From the NCBI RefSeq assembly GCF_001431525.1, contig NZ_LDJH01000008.1:1-64000 (forward strand): 64,000 nt of DNA, written 5' to 3'. The notes beneath the pieces are model-generated. The model was not told where the DNA came from, did no database searches, and worked only from the letters and a program-made list of their open reading frames with translations. A program made the translations under genes and the position numbers. Below, in pieces: positions 56,636-64,000 of the stretch; within the stretch, counting starts at the first letter, position 1; each line of letters begins with the position of its first letter. The stretch comes from Stenotrophomonas koreensis. Lineage in GTDB: Bacteria; Pseudomonadota; Gammaproteobacteria; Xanthomonadales; Xanthomonadaceae.

Positions 56636-58858
56636 ATGCTACTGCCCCTTCCCCTGTCCCGCCGCGTACTGGCCACCACCATTGCCAGCCTGCTCAGCCC
56701 ATTGGCAATGGCGCAATCGACCCCTGCCAGCAGCGCGCATGACCATGGCGACCACCTGACCGAGCTGAGCGCGGTGAGGGTCACCGCTTCGCCGCTGCGT
56801 GGCGATGCCGAATCACTGGCCCGTCCGGTCAGCGTGCTGGCCGGCGAAGCGCTGGACAGCGCCAAGGGCGCCACCCTGGGCCAGACCATCGGTAACCTGC
56901 CCGGTGTGCATAACGCCAGCTTCGGCACCGGCGTCGGCCGGCCGATCATCCGTGGCCAGGATGGTCCGCGCGTGCAGGTACTGAGCAATGGCCTGGCCAG
57001 CGTCGATGCCTCCAGTCTGAGCGCGGACCATGCCAGCAGCGTCGAGCCGTTCCTGGCTGACCAGATCGAGGTGTTCAAGGGACCGGCCACCCTGCTGTTC
57101 GGCAGCGGAGCGATGGGCGGGGCGGTGAACCTGGCCGATGGCCGGATCGCGCGCGAACTGCCGCAACGCGCGCTCAGTGGCCGCGCCGAACTGCGCGGCA
57201 ACAGCGTCAACGACGAGCGCAGCGGGATGTTCCGCCTGGACGGCGTGGCCAATGACAACTGGGTGCTGCATGTGGACGGCCTGGTCCGCAATACCAACGA
57301 CACCCGGATTCCCGGCCCGGCGCTGCTGGCCGAGGACGGACACGATGACCACGACCATGACCCGGGCCATGCCGATGAGGTGCCTGCGGTCTTCAATGGC
57401 CGGCTGGGCAACAGCCGGCTGTCCACCCATGCCGGCGGCGTCGGTGCCACCTGGTTCGGTGATGAGGCCTATGCCGGGCTGGCGTTGAGCACCTATCGCA
57501 GCAAGTACGGCATCCCGCTCGGCGCCCATGTCCATGGCGAAGATGGACATGGACATGGACATGATGACCACGGCGACGATGCACACGCCGATGAAGTGCA
57601 TGCCGAAGATCCGGTGGTGCGGGTGGACATGGTCAGCAACCGGGTCGAATTCCGTGCCGGCCTGGACAACCCGACCGGCTGGCTGAAGGGGCTGCATCTG
57701 CGCAGCGCCTGGACCGATTACGAGCACCATGAACTGGAGGATGGCCAGGCGATCACCCGCTTCGCCAACCAGGGACTGGAAACCCGCCTGGAGGCCGTGC
57801 AGCAGACCATCAATGGCTGGGACGGCGCGTTTGGCCTGCAGCTGGCCGATACCCGTTTCCGCGCCGATGGTGCCGAAGCCTTCGTGCCGGGCACCGATAC
57901 CCGCACCGCCGGCCTCTTCGTGCTGCAGGAAAAGCGCTTTGGCGAGCTGAAGCTGGAACTGGGCGCCCGCCATGACCACAGCCGCCTGCGTCCGCGCGAT
58001 GGCCAGCCCGAGCGCAGCTTCAACGCCACCAGCGCCTCGCTGGCCGGGATCTGGAGCGTCTCGCCGGCATTGGACCTGCGCTTTGCGGTGGACCATACCG
58101 AGCGTGCGCCGGCACACGAGGAGCTGTACGCCTCCGGCCTGCACGTGGCCACCGGCAGCATCGAGATCGGCAACCCGGCGCTGGAAGTCGAACGCGGCCA
58201 GCGCATCGAGCTGGGCCTGCACACGCACACCGACCGTGTCGAATTCCAGGCCGCGCTCTACCACACCCGGTTTGCCGACTATGTCTACCTGGCCCAGACC
58301 GGCGTGGTCGAGGACGGCACCCCGGTCCGCCTGTGGACCCAGCAGGACGCGGTGTTCAGCGGTGCCGAAGCCCAGGCGACCTTCCACCTGAACCACGGCG
58401 CAGCTGGCGACTGGGACCTGCATCTGTTCGGTGACATCGTCCGCGCCAAGCTTGATGGCTCGGGCCAGCGCAGCGTGCAGATGGATGTGCCGCATGGCAA
58501 CCATGCCCACCACTACCTGGTGGAGCTGCCCAACAGCGGCTACCTGCCGCGGATCGCCCCGGCGCGACTGGGCAGCGAAGTCCGCTGGAGCCTGGGCAAC
58601 TGGCGTGCCAGCCTGGGTGCCACCCACCATGCCCGCCAGGACAAGGTGGCCGCCAACGAGGCAGAAACCGCCGGCTACACCCTGGTCAACGCCAGCCTCG
58701 CCTGGCGCGTGGACGGCAACGATGGCAAGGCCTGGGAGGTGTTCGTCGATGGCCGCAACCTGACCGACCGCCTGGCCCGCGAGCACACCTCGCAGCTGCG
58801 CGATTACACCGTGCTGCCCGGCCGCGGCATCGCCTTCGGCGTGCGCGCCTGGTTCTGA
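56636..58858 (+). CDS. TonB-dependent receptor with His-rich loops, ZnuD-like
   Basis: 740 residues. A signal peptide ends at MAQ (27). The mature start is His-rich (HDHGDH), followed by a plug domain (VTASPLRGDAESLARPVSVL, RPIIRGQDGPRVQVL) and a 22-strand barrel ending VRAWF. Two loops are loaded with His and acid: about residues 235-248 and 298-327, where HGHGHDDHGDD occurs. These features are those of the zinc receptor ZnuD. A Zur-box-like site and a nearby zur gene support zinc uptake across the outer membrane. Copper or nickel cannot be excluded by sequence. Confidence 0.88.
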   Translation: MLLPLPLSRRVLATTIASLLSPLAMAQSTPASSAHDHGDHLTELSAVRVTASPLRGDAESLARPVSVLAGEALDSAKGATLGQTIGNLPGVHNASFGTGVGRPIIRGQDGPRVQVLSNGLASVDASSLSADHASSVEPFLADQIEVFKGPATLLFGSGAMGGAVNLADGRIARELPQRALSGRAELRGNSVNDERSGMFRLDGVANDNWVLHVDGLVRNTNDTRIPGPALLAEDGHDDHDHDPGHADEVPAVFNGRLGNSRLSTHAGGVGATWFGDEAYAGLALSTYRSKYGIPLGAHVHGEDGHGHGHDDHGDDAHADEVHAEDPVVRVDMVSNRVEFRAGLDNPTGWLKGLHLRSAWTDYEHHELEDGQAITRFANQGLETRLEAVQQTINGWDGAFGLQLADTRFRADGAEAFVPGTDTRTAGLFVLQEKRFGELKLELGARHDHSRLRPRDGQPERSFNATSASLAGIWSVSPALDLRFAVDHTERAPAHEELYASGLHVATGSIEIGNPALEVERGQRIELGLHTHTDRVEFQAALYHTRFADYVYLAQTGVVEDGTPVRLWTQQDAVFSGAEAQATFHLNHGAAGDWDLHLFGDIVRAKLDGSGQRSVQMDVPHGNHAHHYLVELPNSGYLPRIAPARLGSEVRWSLGNWRASLGATHHARQDKVAANEAETAGYTLVNASLAWRVDGNDGKAWEVFVDGRNLTDRLAREHTSQLRDYTVLPGRGIAFGVRAWF

Positions 58859-58867
58859 GTTCCCGCC

Positions 58868-58896
58868 ACCACGCCCGCCGCCATGGCGGGCGTGGT
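58868..58896 (+). terminator. Terminator-like hairpin after the receptor gene
   Basis: A perfect 12-bp stem ACCACGCCCGCC / GGCGGGCGTGGT with a GCCAT loop, 9 bp after the stop codon. No T-tract. Confidence 0.55.
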
Positions 58897-59016
58897 CCGG
58901 GCAGCCGGTCCAGCACAGCAGGCACCTGCACGGCCGCGCTGGCTGCCGTTTCCATACCTGCCGTGCACATGCCGCCACGCTAGCGTTACCGGCAACCTTC
59001 ACTGCGGACACCGGTC

Positions 59017-60789
59017 ATGAAGCCTCTGCTGGCTACCCCTCTGCTGGCCCTGCTGGTCACCCCTGCCACCCACGCAGCCGACACCCTGTACGCTGGCGGC
59101 CCGGTGATCACGATCAACCAGGCCCAGCCGCAGGCCGAGGCGGTGGTGGTGCGCGATGGCCGCATTGCATTTGTCGGCAGCCGCCAGGCGGCGATGCAGT
59201 TCAGCCCGCAGGCCCGCGTGGTCGACCTGCAGGGGCACACCCTGGCACCGGGGTTCATCGATGCCCACAGCCATGTTTCCGGTACCGGCCTGCAGGCACT
59301 GTCGGCCAACCTGCTGCCAGCGCCCGATGGCCAGGGCAATTCGATCCCGGACCTGCAGCGGATCATGCGTCAGTTCCTCACCGACACCGCCACACCCGGT
59401 GGTTACCCGGTGCTGATCGGCTTCGGCTATGACGATTCGCAGCTGGCCGAAGGCCGTCACCCCAACCGCCAGGAACTGGATGCCATCACCACGGATGTTC
59501 CGGTGATCCTGATGCACCAGTCCGGCCATCTGGGCGCCTACAACAGCAAGGCGCTGGAGCTGGCCGGCATCGATGCCGCCACCCCCGATCCGGAAGGCGG
59601 GGTGATCCGCCGCGAACCCGGCTCGCTGGTTCCCAACGGGGTGATGGAGGAAACCGCGCACAACCTCACCCTGACCAGGCTGATGCCCACCCTGGGCCTG
59701 GAACAGGCCATGGCCATGCTCCAGGCCGGCCAGGCGCTGTACATCAAGCACGGCTATACCACCGCCCAGGACGGCAATACCGATGCCGGCACCCTGGCGA
59801 TGCTGCCGCTGGCCGGCAAGGCCGGGAAGCTGAGGATCGACGTGGTCGCCTACCCCAACATCGAGGTGGCATTGAGCAGCCCGACGATGCAGGGCCCGTA
59901 CTACGGCCGCCAGTACACCGACCACTTCCGCATCGGCGGGGTCAAGATCACCCTGGACGGCTCGCCGCAGGGCAAGACCGCCTGGCTCAGCCAGCCCTAC
60001 TACCAGGTGCCCGAAGGCCAGCAGCCCTCCTACGCCGGCTACCCGATCTTTACCAACGCCCAGGCCGATGACCTGATCACCCGCGCCTGGGAGCGCGGCT
60101 GGCAGGTGCTGGCCCACGCCAACGGTGATGCGGCCATCGATCAGTTCATCCACGCCGTGGGCGCGGCCCAAAAAGCCCATCCGGGCAAGACACTGCTGCC
60201 GGTGCTGGTCCACGGCCAGACCCTGCGCCGCGACCAGGTGCCGCAGATCGCCCGGCTGGGCATCTTCCCGTCGCTGTTTCCGATGCACACCTATTACTGG
60301 GGCGACTGGCACCGCGAATCGGTACTGGGGCCCGAGCGAGCCGAGAACATCTCGCCCACCCGCTGGGTGCTGGATGCCGGCATGAAGTTCACCTCCCACC
60401 ACGATGCGCCGGTGGTATTCCCCGATTCGATGCGGGTGCTCGATGCCACCGTCAACCGCACCACCCGCAGCGGCCAGGTGCTCGGCCCGGAGCAACGGGT
60501 CACCCCGCTGGAGGCGCTCAAGGCGCTGACCCTGTGGGCGGCCGAGCAATACGGCGAGCAGGACAGCAAGGGCTCGATCGAGGCCGGCAAGCGCGCCGAC
60601 CTGGTGGTGCTCTCGGACAACCCGCTGACCATCACCCACGCCGGCCTGCATTCGATCAAGGTGCTGCAGACCATCAAGGATGGCGAGGTGGTCTACGACG
60701 CGACCAACGCCAACAGCAGCGTCTCCTGCGCGGACACCCCCGAATGCGCCCGACGCCTGGCCGGCACCGGCTTCGGCCACCAGCACTGA
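59017..60789 (+). CDS. Exported amidohydrolase family 3 protein (YtcJ/NfdA-like)
   Basis: 590 residues. A signal peptide (to about residue 20, ATHA-AD) exports it. The metal site HSH in PGFIDAHSHVSG and His in LAHANGDAAID and LVHGQ are visible, plus GSIEAGKRADLVVLSDNPL, the closing segment of amidohydrolase 3. Such enzymes hydrolyse amides such as N-acyl amino acids or formamides; the substrate is unknown. No link to zinc genes is evident, although the enzyme would need a metal. Confidence 0.88.
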   Translation: MKPLLATPLLALLVTPATHAADTLYAGGPVITINQAQPQAEAVVVRDGRIAFVGSRQAAMQFSPQARVVDLQGHTLAPGFIDAHSHVSGTGLQALSANLLPAPDGQGNSIPDLQRIMRQFLTDTATPGGYPVLIGFGYDDSQLAEGRHPNRQELDAITTDVPVILMHQSGHLGAYNSKALELAGIDAATPDPEGGVIRREPGSLVPNGVMEETAHNLTLTRLMPTLGLEQAMAMLQAGQALYIKHGYTTAQDGNTDAGTLAMLPLAGKAGKLRIDVVAYPNIEVALSSPTMQGPYYGRQYTDHFRIGGVKITLDGSPQGKTAWLSQPYYQVPEGQQPSYAGYPIFTNAQADDLITRAWERGWQVLAHANGDAAIDQFIHAVGAAQKAHPGKTLLPVLVHGQTLRRDQVPQIARLGIFPSLFPMHTYYWGDWHRESVLGPERAENISPTRWVLDAGMKFTSHHDAPVVFPDSMRVLDATVNRTTRSGQVLGPEQRVTPLEALKALTLWAAEQYGEQDSKGSIEAGKRADLVVLSDNPLTITHAGLHSIKVLQTIKDGEVVYDATNANSSVSCADTPECARRLAGTGFGHQH

Positions 60790-60825
60790 AACACCGCGCC
60801 GGCCGGGGTAACGCCCGGTTCGGCC

Positions 60826-60850
60826 TGCGGGAGCGGGCTCCGGCCCGAAG
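60826..60850 (+). repeat. REP-like element, copy 2
   Basis: TGCGGGAG, then a hairpin CGGGC-TCCG-GCCCG, then AAG. It has the same layout as the element at 6399-6425 on the other strand. Confidence 0.5.
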
Positions 60851-60883
60851 TGATTGCAGGAGCCGCCCGGTCCGCTGAAAAAC

Positions 60884-60908
60884 AAAGGCCGCACCATGTG
60901 CGGCCTTT
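60884..60908. terminator. Terminator of the gltX-zur operon
   Basis: A 10-bp stem AAAGGCCGCA / TGCGGCCTTT with a 5-nt loop; on the minus strand it is followed by a TTTGTTTTT run. It lies 25 bp after the zur stop. Confidence 0.85.
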
Positions 60909-60932
60909 CCGTTGATCAACAGCTGGCAGGCC

Positions 60933-61418
60933 TCAACCGGCGCAGTTGGCGCACAGGCCGTGCACTTCCAGGGTCTGCGCCTGTGGCTTGAAGCCCAGCG
61001 CGCGGGCGCGTGCATCGAGCAGGCGCACGATCTCGCTGTCTTCCAGCTCCACCGCGTTGTGGCAGCTATTGCAGATCAGAAACGGTACCGAGTGCTGGTG
61101 GCTGGAAGGATGGTGGCAGGCGACAAACGAGTTGACCGAGGCCAGCTTGTGCACGAAGCCGTTGGCCATCAGAAAATCCAGCGCGCGGTACACCGTGGGC
61201 GGGGCATCGGCGCCCACGCCCTTGCCGGCACGCACCCAGTCCAGCAGCTCGTAGGCCTTGACCGGCTTGCCCGCCTCGGCGATCAGGCGCAGCACATTGG
61301 CGCGGATCGGCGTCAGCCGCAACCCACGCTCGGCGCAGACCCGCTGCACCACGGCGATGAAGGCGGCCGCGTCATCGACATGGTGGTGGGGGGCGGTGCA
61401 GGCGTGGGAATGCGGCAT
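60933..61418 (-). CDS. zur: Zinc uptake regulator Zur (Fur family)
   Basis: 161 residues. A Fur-type winged helix (LRLTPIRANVLRLIAEAGKPVKAYELLDWV, PPTVYRALDFLMANGFVHKL) is followed by a dimerisation domain with CHHPSSHQHSVPFLICNSCHNAVEL and a closing CANC; the two CxxC pairs hold the structural zinc. The His-rich start (MPHSHACTAPHHHVDD) and the NSFVACHH pattern fit Zur rather than Fur. It lies 23 bp after gltX, so the two are probably one transcript. Likely target: the site at 56544. Confidence 0.88.
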   Translation of the reverse strand: MPHSHACTAPHHHVDDAAAFIAVVQRVCAERGLRLTPIRANVLRLIAEAGKPVKAYELLDWVRAGKGVGADAPPTVYRALDFLMANGFVHKLASVNSFVACHHPSSHQHSVPFLICNSCHNAVELEDSEIVRLLDARARALGFKPQAQTLEVHGLCANCAG

Positions 61419-61441
61419 GACAGACTCCTTGCGGCGCGGCC

Positions 61442-62845
61442 TCAGCCGGCCGGGACCATGGCCACGGCGGCGTGGATGCGGGCAAGCGCCTGCTCGCGGC
61501 CGGCCAGGTAGACGGTGTGGGAGATATCCGGGCTGACCTGGGTGCCGGTGATGGCCACGCGCAGCGGCTGGGCGACCTTGCCCATGCCGATTTCCAGCGC
61601 GGCAGCGGCATCGTGCAGGGCAGCCGAAACGTTTTCAGCCGTCCATTCCGGCAGTGCAGCCAGCAGCTCGGCCGCCTTGGCCAGTGCCTTCTCGGCGCCC
61701 GGCTTGAAGTGCTTGGCCACGGCCGCTTCGTCATAAGTGGTCAGCGGGGTGTACCAGACCACGGCCTTCTCGGCCATTTCCTTCAGCGTCTGCACCCGCT
61801 CGCGCAGGGCGATCACCACATCCAGCGGAGCCGGACCATTGGCCAGGTCCAGGCCCAGCTTCTGCAGCTGGTAGACCAGGTGCGGGACGATGGATTCGGG
61901 CGCATCGCTCTTGAGGTAATGCGCATTGACCCAGCCCAGCTTGGCCATGTCCAGACGCGAGGCCTTGGAATTGCAGTTGGTGACGTCGAACAGCGCGATC
62001 AGTTCGTCACGGCTGAAGATCTCCTGGTCACCATGCGACCAGCCCAGCCGCGCCAGGTAGTTGAGCAGCGCGTGCGGCAGGTAGCCGGCATCCTTGTACT
62101 GCATCACGTCGGCCGCGCCGGTGCGCTTGGACAGCTTGGCGCCCTGCTCGTCCAGGATCATCGGCATGTGGCCGAAGGCCGGCACCTCAACGCCCAGTGC
62201 CTTGTAGATGTTGATCTGGCGCGGGGTGTTGTTGATGTGGTCATCGCCACGGATGACCTGGTTGATGCCCATGTCCATGTCATCGACCACAACGGCGAAG
62301 TTGTAGGTCGGGAAACCATCCGGGCGGAAGATGACCATGTCATCCAGTTCGCTGTTGGCGATCTCGATGCGGCCCTTGATCAGGTCATCGAACACGACCA
62401 CGCCATCGAGCGGGTTCTTGAAGCGGATGACCCGGTTGGGGTCATCCTTCTTCGGCAGGTTCAGCTCACGCGCGGCGCCGTTGTAGCGCGGCTTTTCCTG
62501 CTTGGCCATCGCGGCCTCGCGCATCGCGTCCAGTTCCTCGCGGGTCTCGTAGGCGTAATAGGCCTTGCCCTCGGCGACCAGCTGCTCGGCCACTTCCAGG
62601 TAGCGGGCCACGCGGGCGGTCTGGTAGATCGGGCCTTCGTCGTAATTCAGGTCCAGCCAGTCCATCGCTTCCAGGATGGCGTCGATCGCGCCCTGGGTGC
62701 TGCGTTCGCGGTCGGTGTCCTCGATGCGCAGCACGAACTGGCCACCGTGGTGGCGGGCCTGCAGCCAGCAATACAGCGCGGTGCGCGCACCACCAATGTG
62801 CAGGTAGCCGGTGGGACTGGGAGCAAAACGGGTACGGACGGTCAT
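61442..62845 (-). CDS. gltX: Glutamyl-tRNA synthetase
   Basis: 467 residues. A class I synthetase with [20 protein letters not shown] at the N-terminus (HIGH-type site, HIGG 16-19) and AKLSKRTG (KMSKS-type). Later helices give the anticodon-binding domain. The ATG at 62845 is chosen; the upstream frame has no matching sequence. The zinc-binding Cys of E. coli GltX are not obvious. It is cotranscribed with zur downstream, an unusual partner. Confidence 0.97.
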   Translation of the reverse strand: MTVRTRFAPSPTGYLHIGGARTALYCWLQARHHGGQFVLRIEDTDRERSTQGAIDAILEAMDWLDLNYDEGPIYQTARVARYLEVAEQLVAEGKAYYAYETREELDAMREAAMAKQEKPRYNGAARELNLPKKDDPNRVIRFKNPLDGVVVFDDLIKGRIEIANSELDDMVIFRPDGFPTYNFAVVVDDMDMGINQVIRGDDHINNTPRQINIYKALGVEVPAFGHMPMILDEQGAKLSKRTGAADVMQYKDAGYLPHALLNYLARLGWSHGDQEIFSRDELIALFDVTNCNSKASRLDMAKLGWVNAHYLKSDAPESIVPHLVYQLQKLGLDLANGPAPLDVVIALRERVQTLKEMAEKAVVWYTPLTTYDEAAVAKHFKPGAEKALAKAAELLAALPEWTAENVSAALHDAAAALEIGMGKVAQPLRVAITGTQVSPDISHTVYLAGREQALARIHAAVAMVPAG

Positions 62846-62946
62846 GTCGAAGGCACTGGGAAACAGATATCCGGCGATTTTACCCCGGCCGGCAGCGGCT
62901 TGCCTGACCTGTACGGCAGCGGCTGACGACCCGCCGGAAAGGCAAA

Positions 62947-62964
62947 GGGCCGGTTGCCCGGCCC
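62947..62964 (-). terminator. Hairpin between the M28 peptidase gene and gltX
   Basis: A 7-bp stem GGGCCGG / CCGGCCC with a TTGC loop, followed by TTTGCC on the minus strand, about 30 bp after the peptidase stop. Confidence 0.5.
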
Positions 62965-62993
62965 CCTGCTGAAAGATCCCCTGCCCCGCAGGC

Positions 62994-64000
62994 TTACGGC
63001 GCCGGCTTCGGCTCCGGTTTGCGCGGCAGCTTCTCCTCACGCATCGCCGCATGCCAGGCAAAGCTGGCCATCACGGCGGCAGCCTGCTTGAGGTCTTCGG
63101 CCTCGATGTGGTCCCAGGTGTCCAGGTGGGTGTGGTGGACGTTGGAGAAATAGTCCAGCCGGTCCTGGATGAACTGGAAGCCCGGCAGGCCGACCCGGTC
63201 AAAGGCGATGTGGTCCGTTGAGCCGGTGTTGCGGGTGACCACGGTGGTGGCGCCGACATCGTTGAATGGCTTCAGCCACGCCTCGAAGATCGGCATCACC
63301 GCCAGGTTCTCCTGGGCATAGATGCCACGGAAGCGGCCCGAGCCGTTGTCCATGTTGAAGTAGGCCGACAGCCGGTCGTAATCACGCAGCTTGCGCAGCG
63401 GGCCGGTCGGCTCGCGCAGGCTGGCCGGCAGCGCCAGCTGGGCCGGATCGGTCGGTTCGGGGAAATGGGCGAAGTTGCGCGCCACATAATCCTGCGAGCC
63501 GATCAGCCCCTGCTCCTCGCCGCTCCACAGCGCCACGCGGATGGTGCGCCGGGGCTTGACCCCCAGTGCCTTGAGGATGCGCATGGCTTCCATCGCCACC
63601 GCCACCCCGGCACCGTTGTCGGCCGCGCCGGTACCGGTATGCCAGGAATCCATGTGCGCGCCGATCATCACGATCTCGCCGCCCTTGGCGCCACTGCCGG
63701 GAATCTCGGCCAGGGTGTTGTAGCCGGGCTGGTCACCCTCGTCGGTGAAGCGGGCATCCACGCGGATGCGCAGCTTGACCGTCTCGCCGGCCTGCAGCGC
63801 GCGCACCAGCGGGTTGAAATGCTCGGTGATCATGGTCAGCTCGGGGATGCCGGCCGACTCGCCAGCCTTGCGCGAACCGCCACCGGCCACACGGATGATG
63901 CCGTTGTCCCAGCTCGACAGCGAGATCGCGGCCAGCGCCCCTTCGGCAACGAAGAACTCATTGGTCTTGCGGGCCAGCTCCTGGCGCTCGTTGTATTCGC
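62994..64000 (-). CDS. M28 family metallopeptidase (partial)
   Basis: The frame is open from the window edge; 335 residues are visible. Motifs of M28 aminopeptidases are present: [21 protein letters not shown] with a His-x-Asp and the bridging Asp, [13 protein letters not shown] with the catalytic Glu, YFNMDNGSG, and HHTHLDTWD with the last zinc His. It resembles PgcP/YwaD-like secreted aminopeptidases. An N-terminal signal peptide and possible PA domain lie outside the window. A Lys/Pro tail ends the protein. Confidence 0.9.
   Translation of the reverse strand, partial: EYNERQELARKTNEFFVAEGALAAISLSSWDNGIIRVAGGGSRKAGESAGIPELTMITEHFNPLVRALQAGETVKLRIRVDARFTDEGDQPGYNTLAEIPGSGAKGGEIVMIGAHMDSWHTGTGAADNGAGVAVAMEAMRILKALGVKPRRTIRVALWSGEEQGLIGSQDYVARNFAHFPEPTDPAQLALPASLREPTGPLRKLRDYDRLSAYFNMDNGSGRFRGIYAQENLAVMPIFEAWLKPFNDVGATTVVTRNTGSTDHIAFDRVGLPGFQFIQDRLDYFSNVHHTHLDTWDHIEAEDLKQAAAVMASFAWHAAMREEKLPRKPEPKPAP

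Noticed and set aside
56813-59011. A 732-codon open frame antisense to the TonB receptor
   Set aside because: Same shadow effect; the receptor has a signal peptide, plug and terminal Phe, and the antisense frame has none of the marks of a gene.

Overview
The window reads as a stretch of a high-GC gammaproteobacterial chromosome from the Xanthomonadales, of the Stenotrophomonas / Pseudoxanthomonas / Lysobacter / Xanthomonas kind. The evidence is the order map-glnD-dapD-arsC-dapE-asnB on one strand and rpsB-tsf-pyrH-frr-uppS-cdsA-dxr-rseP-bamA-lpxD-fabZ-lpxA-lpxB-rnhB-dnaE-accA on the other. A protein with a VirD4-interacting (XVIPCD-like) C-terminus and several promoters with a -10 box only 5 to 7 nt before the start codon also fit. 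The species cannot be fixed from the sequence alone.

Layout. 1-1.5 kb: tail of a penicillin acylase family gene, then an Old Yellow Enzyme. 1.5-3.5 kb: asnB (minus strand), preceded by what looks like a complete transcription attenuator: a 33-codon leader ORF with eight Asn codons, a protector hairpin, an antiterminator segment and an intrinsic terminator. 3.7-5.2 kb: a less GC-rich two-gene insert, a lipoprotein followed by a probable type IV secretion effector, read as an immunity/effector pair. 5.2-11.6 kb (minus): dapE, an ArsC/Spx family protein, dapD with an unusual 150-residue Lys/Ala/Pro-rich N-terminal tail, glnD and map. 11.7-32.6 kb (plus): the translation, isoprenoid, phospholipid, outer-membrane and lipid A cluster, many genes joined by 1-4 bp overlaps, with an HDOD-GGDEF protein inserted between tsf and pyrH.

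32.6-47.8 kb: accessory and housekeeping genes in mixed directions. These are a DUF922 zinc-protease-like protein, hemJ, a methyltransferase, an intracellular PHB depolymerase, padR with a membrane sensor gene broken by an in-frame TAG, a periplasmic cyclophilin, a DUF885 lipoprotein, DUF1993, rraA-like plus a serine hydrolase, an EamA transporter, rluF and a membrane diguanylate cyclase. 47.9-56.0 kb: a DEAD-box helicase with a repeat tail, a YbcJ-like S4 protein, a UbiH-family hydroxylase, a DUF4019 protein, ogt, a ClpP-like lipoprotein, an NPP phosphodiesterase and ribosomal protein THX.

56.1-62.9 kb: a zinc module. A MerC-domain protein and a His-rich TonB receptor (ZnuD type) diverge from one Zur-box-like site, and zur itself lies about 2 kb downstream, behind gltX. 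The right edge holds part of an M28 peptidase. I saw no tRNA, rRNA, CRISPR array or insertion sequence.

The most notable item is the asparagine-dependent attenuator before asnB. All residues and pairings quoted were read directly from the sequence; family names come from recognised motifs, not from a search.
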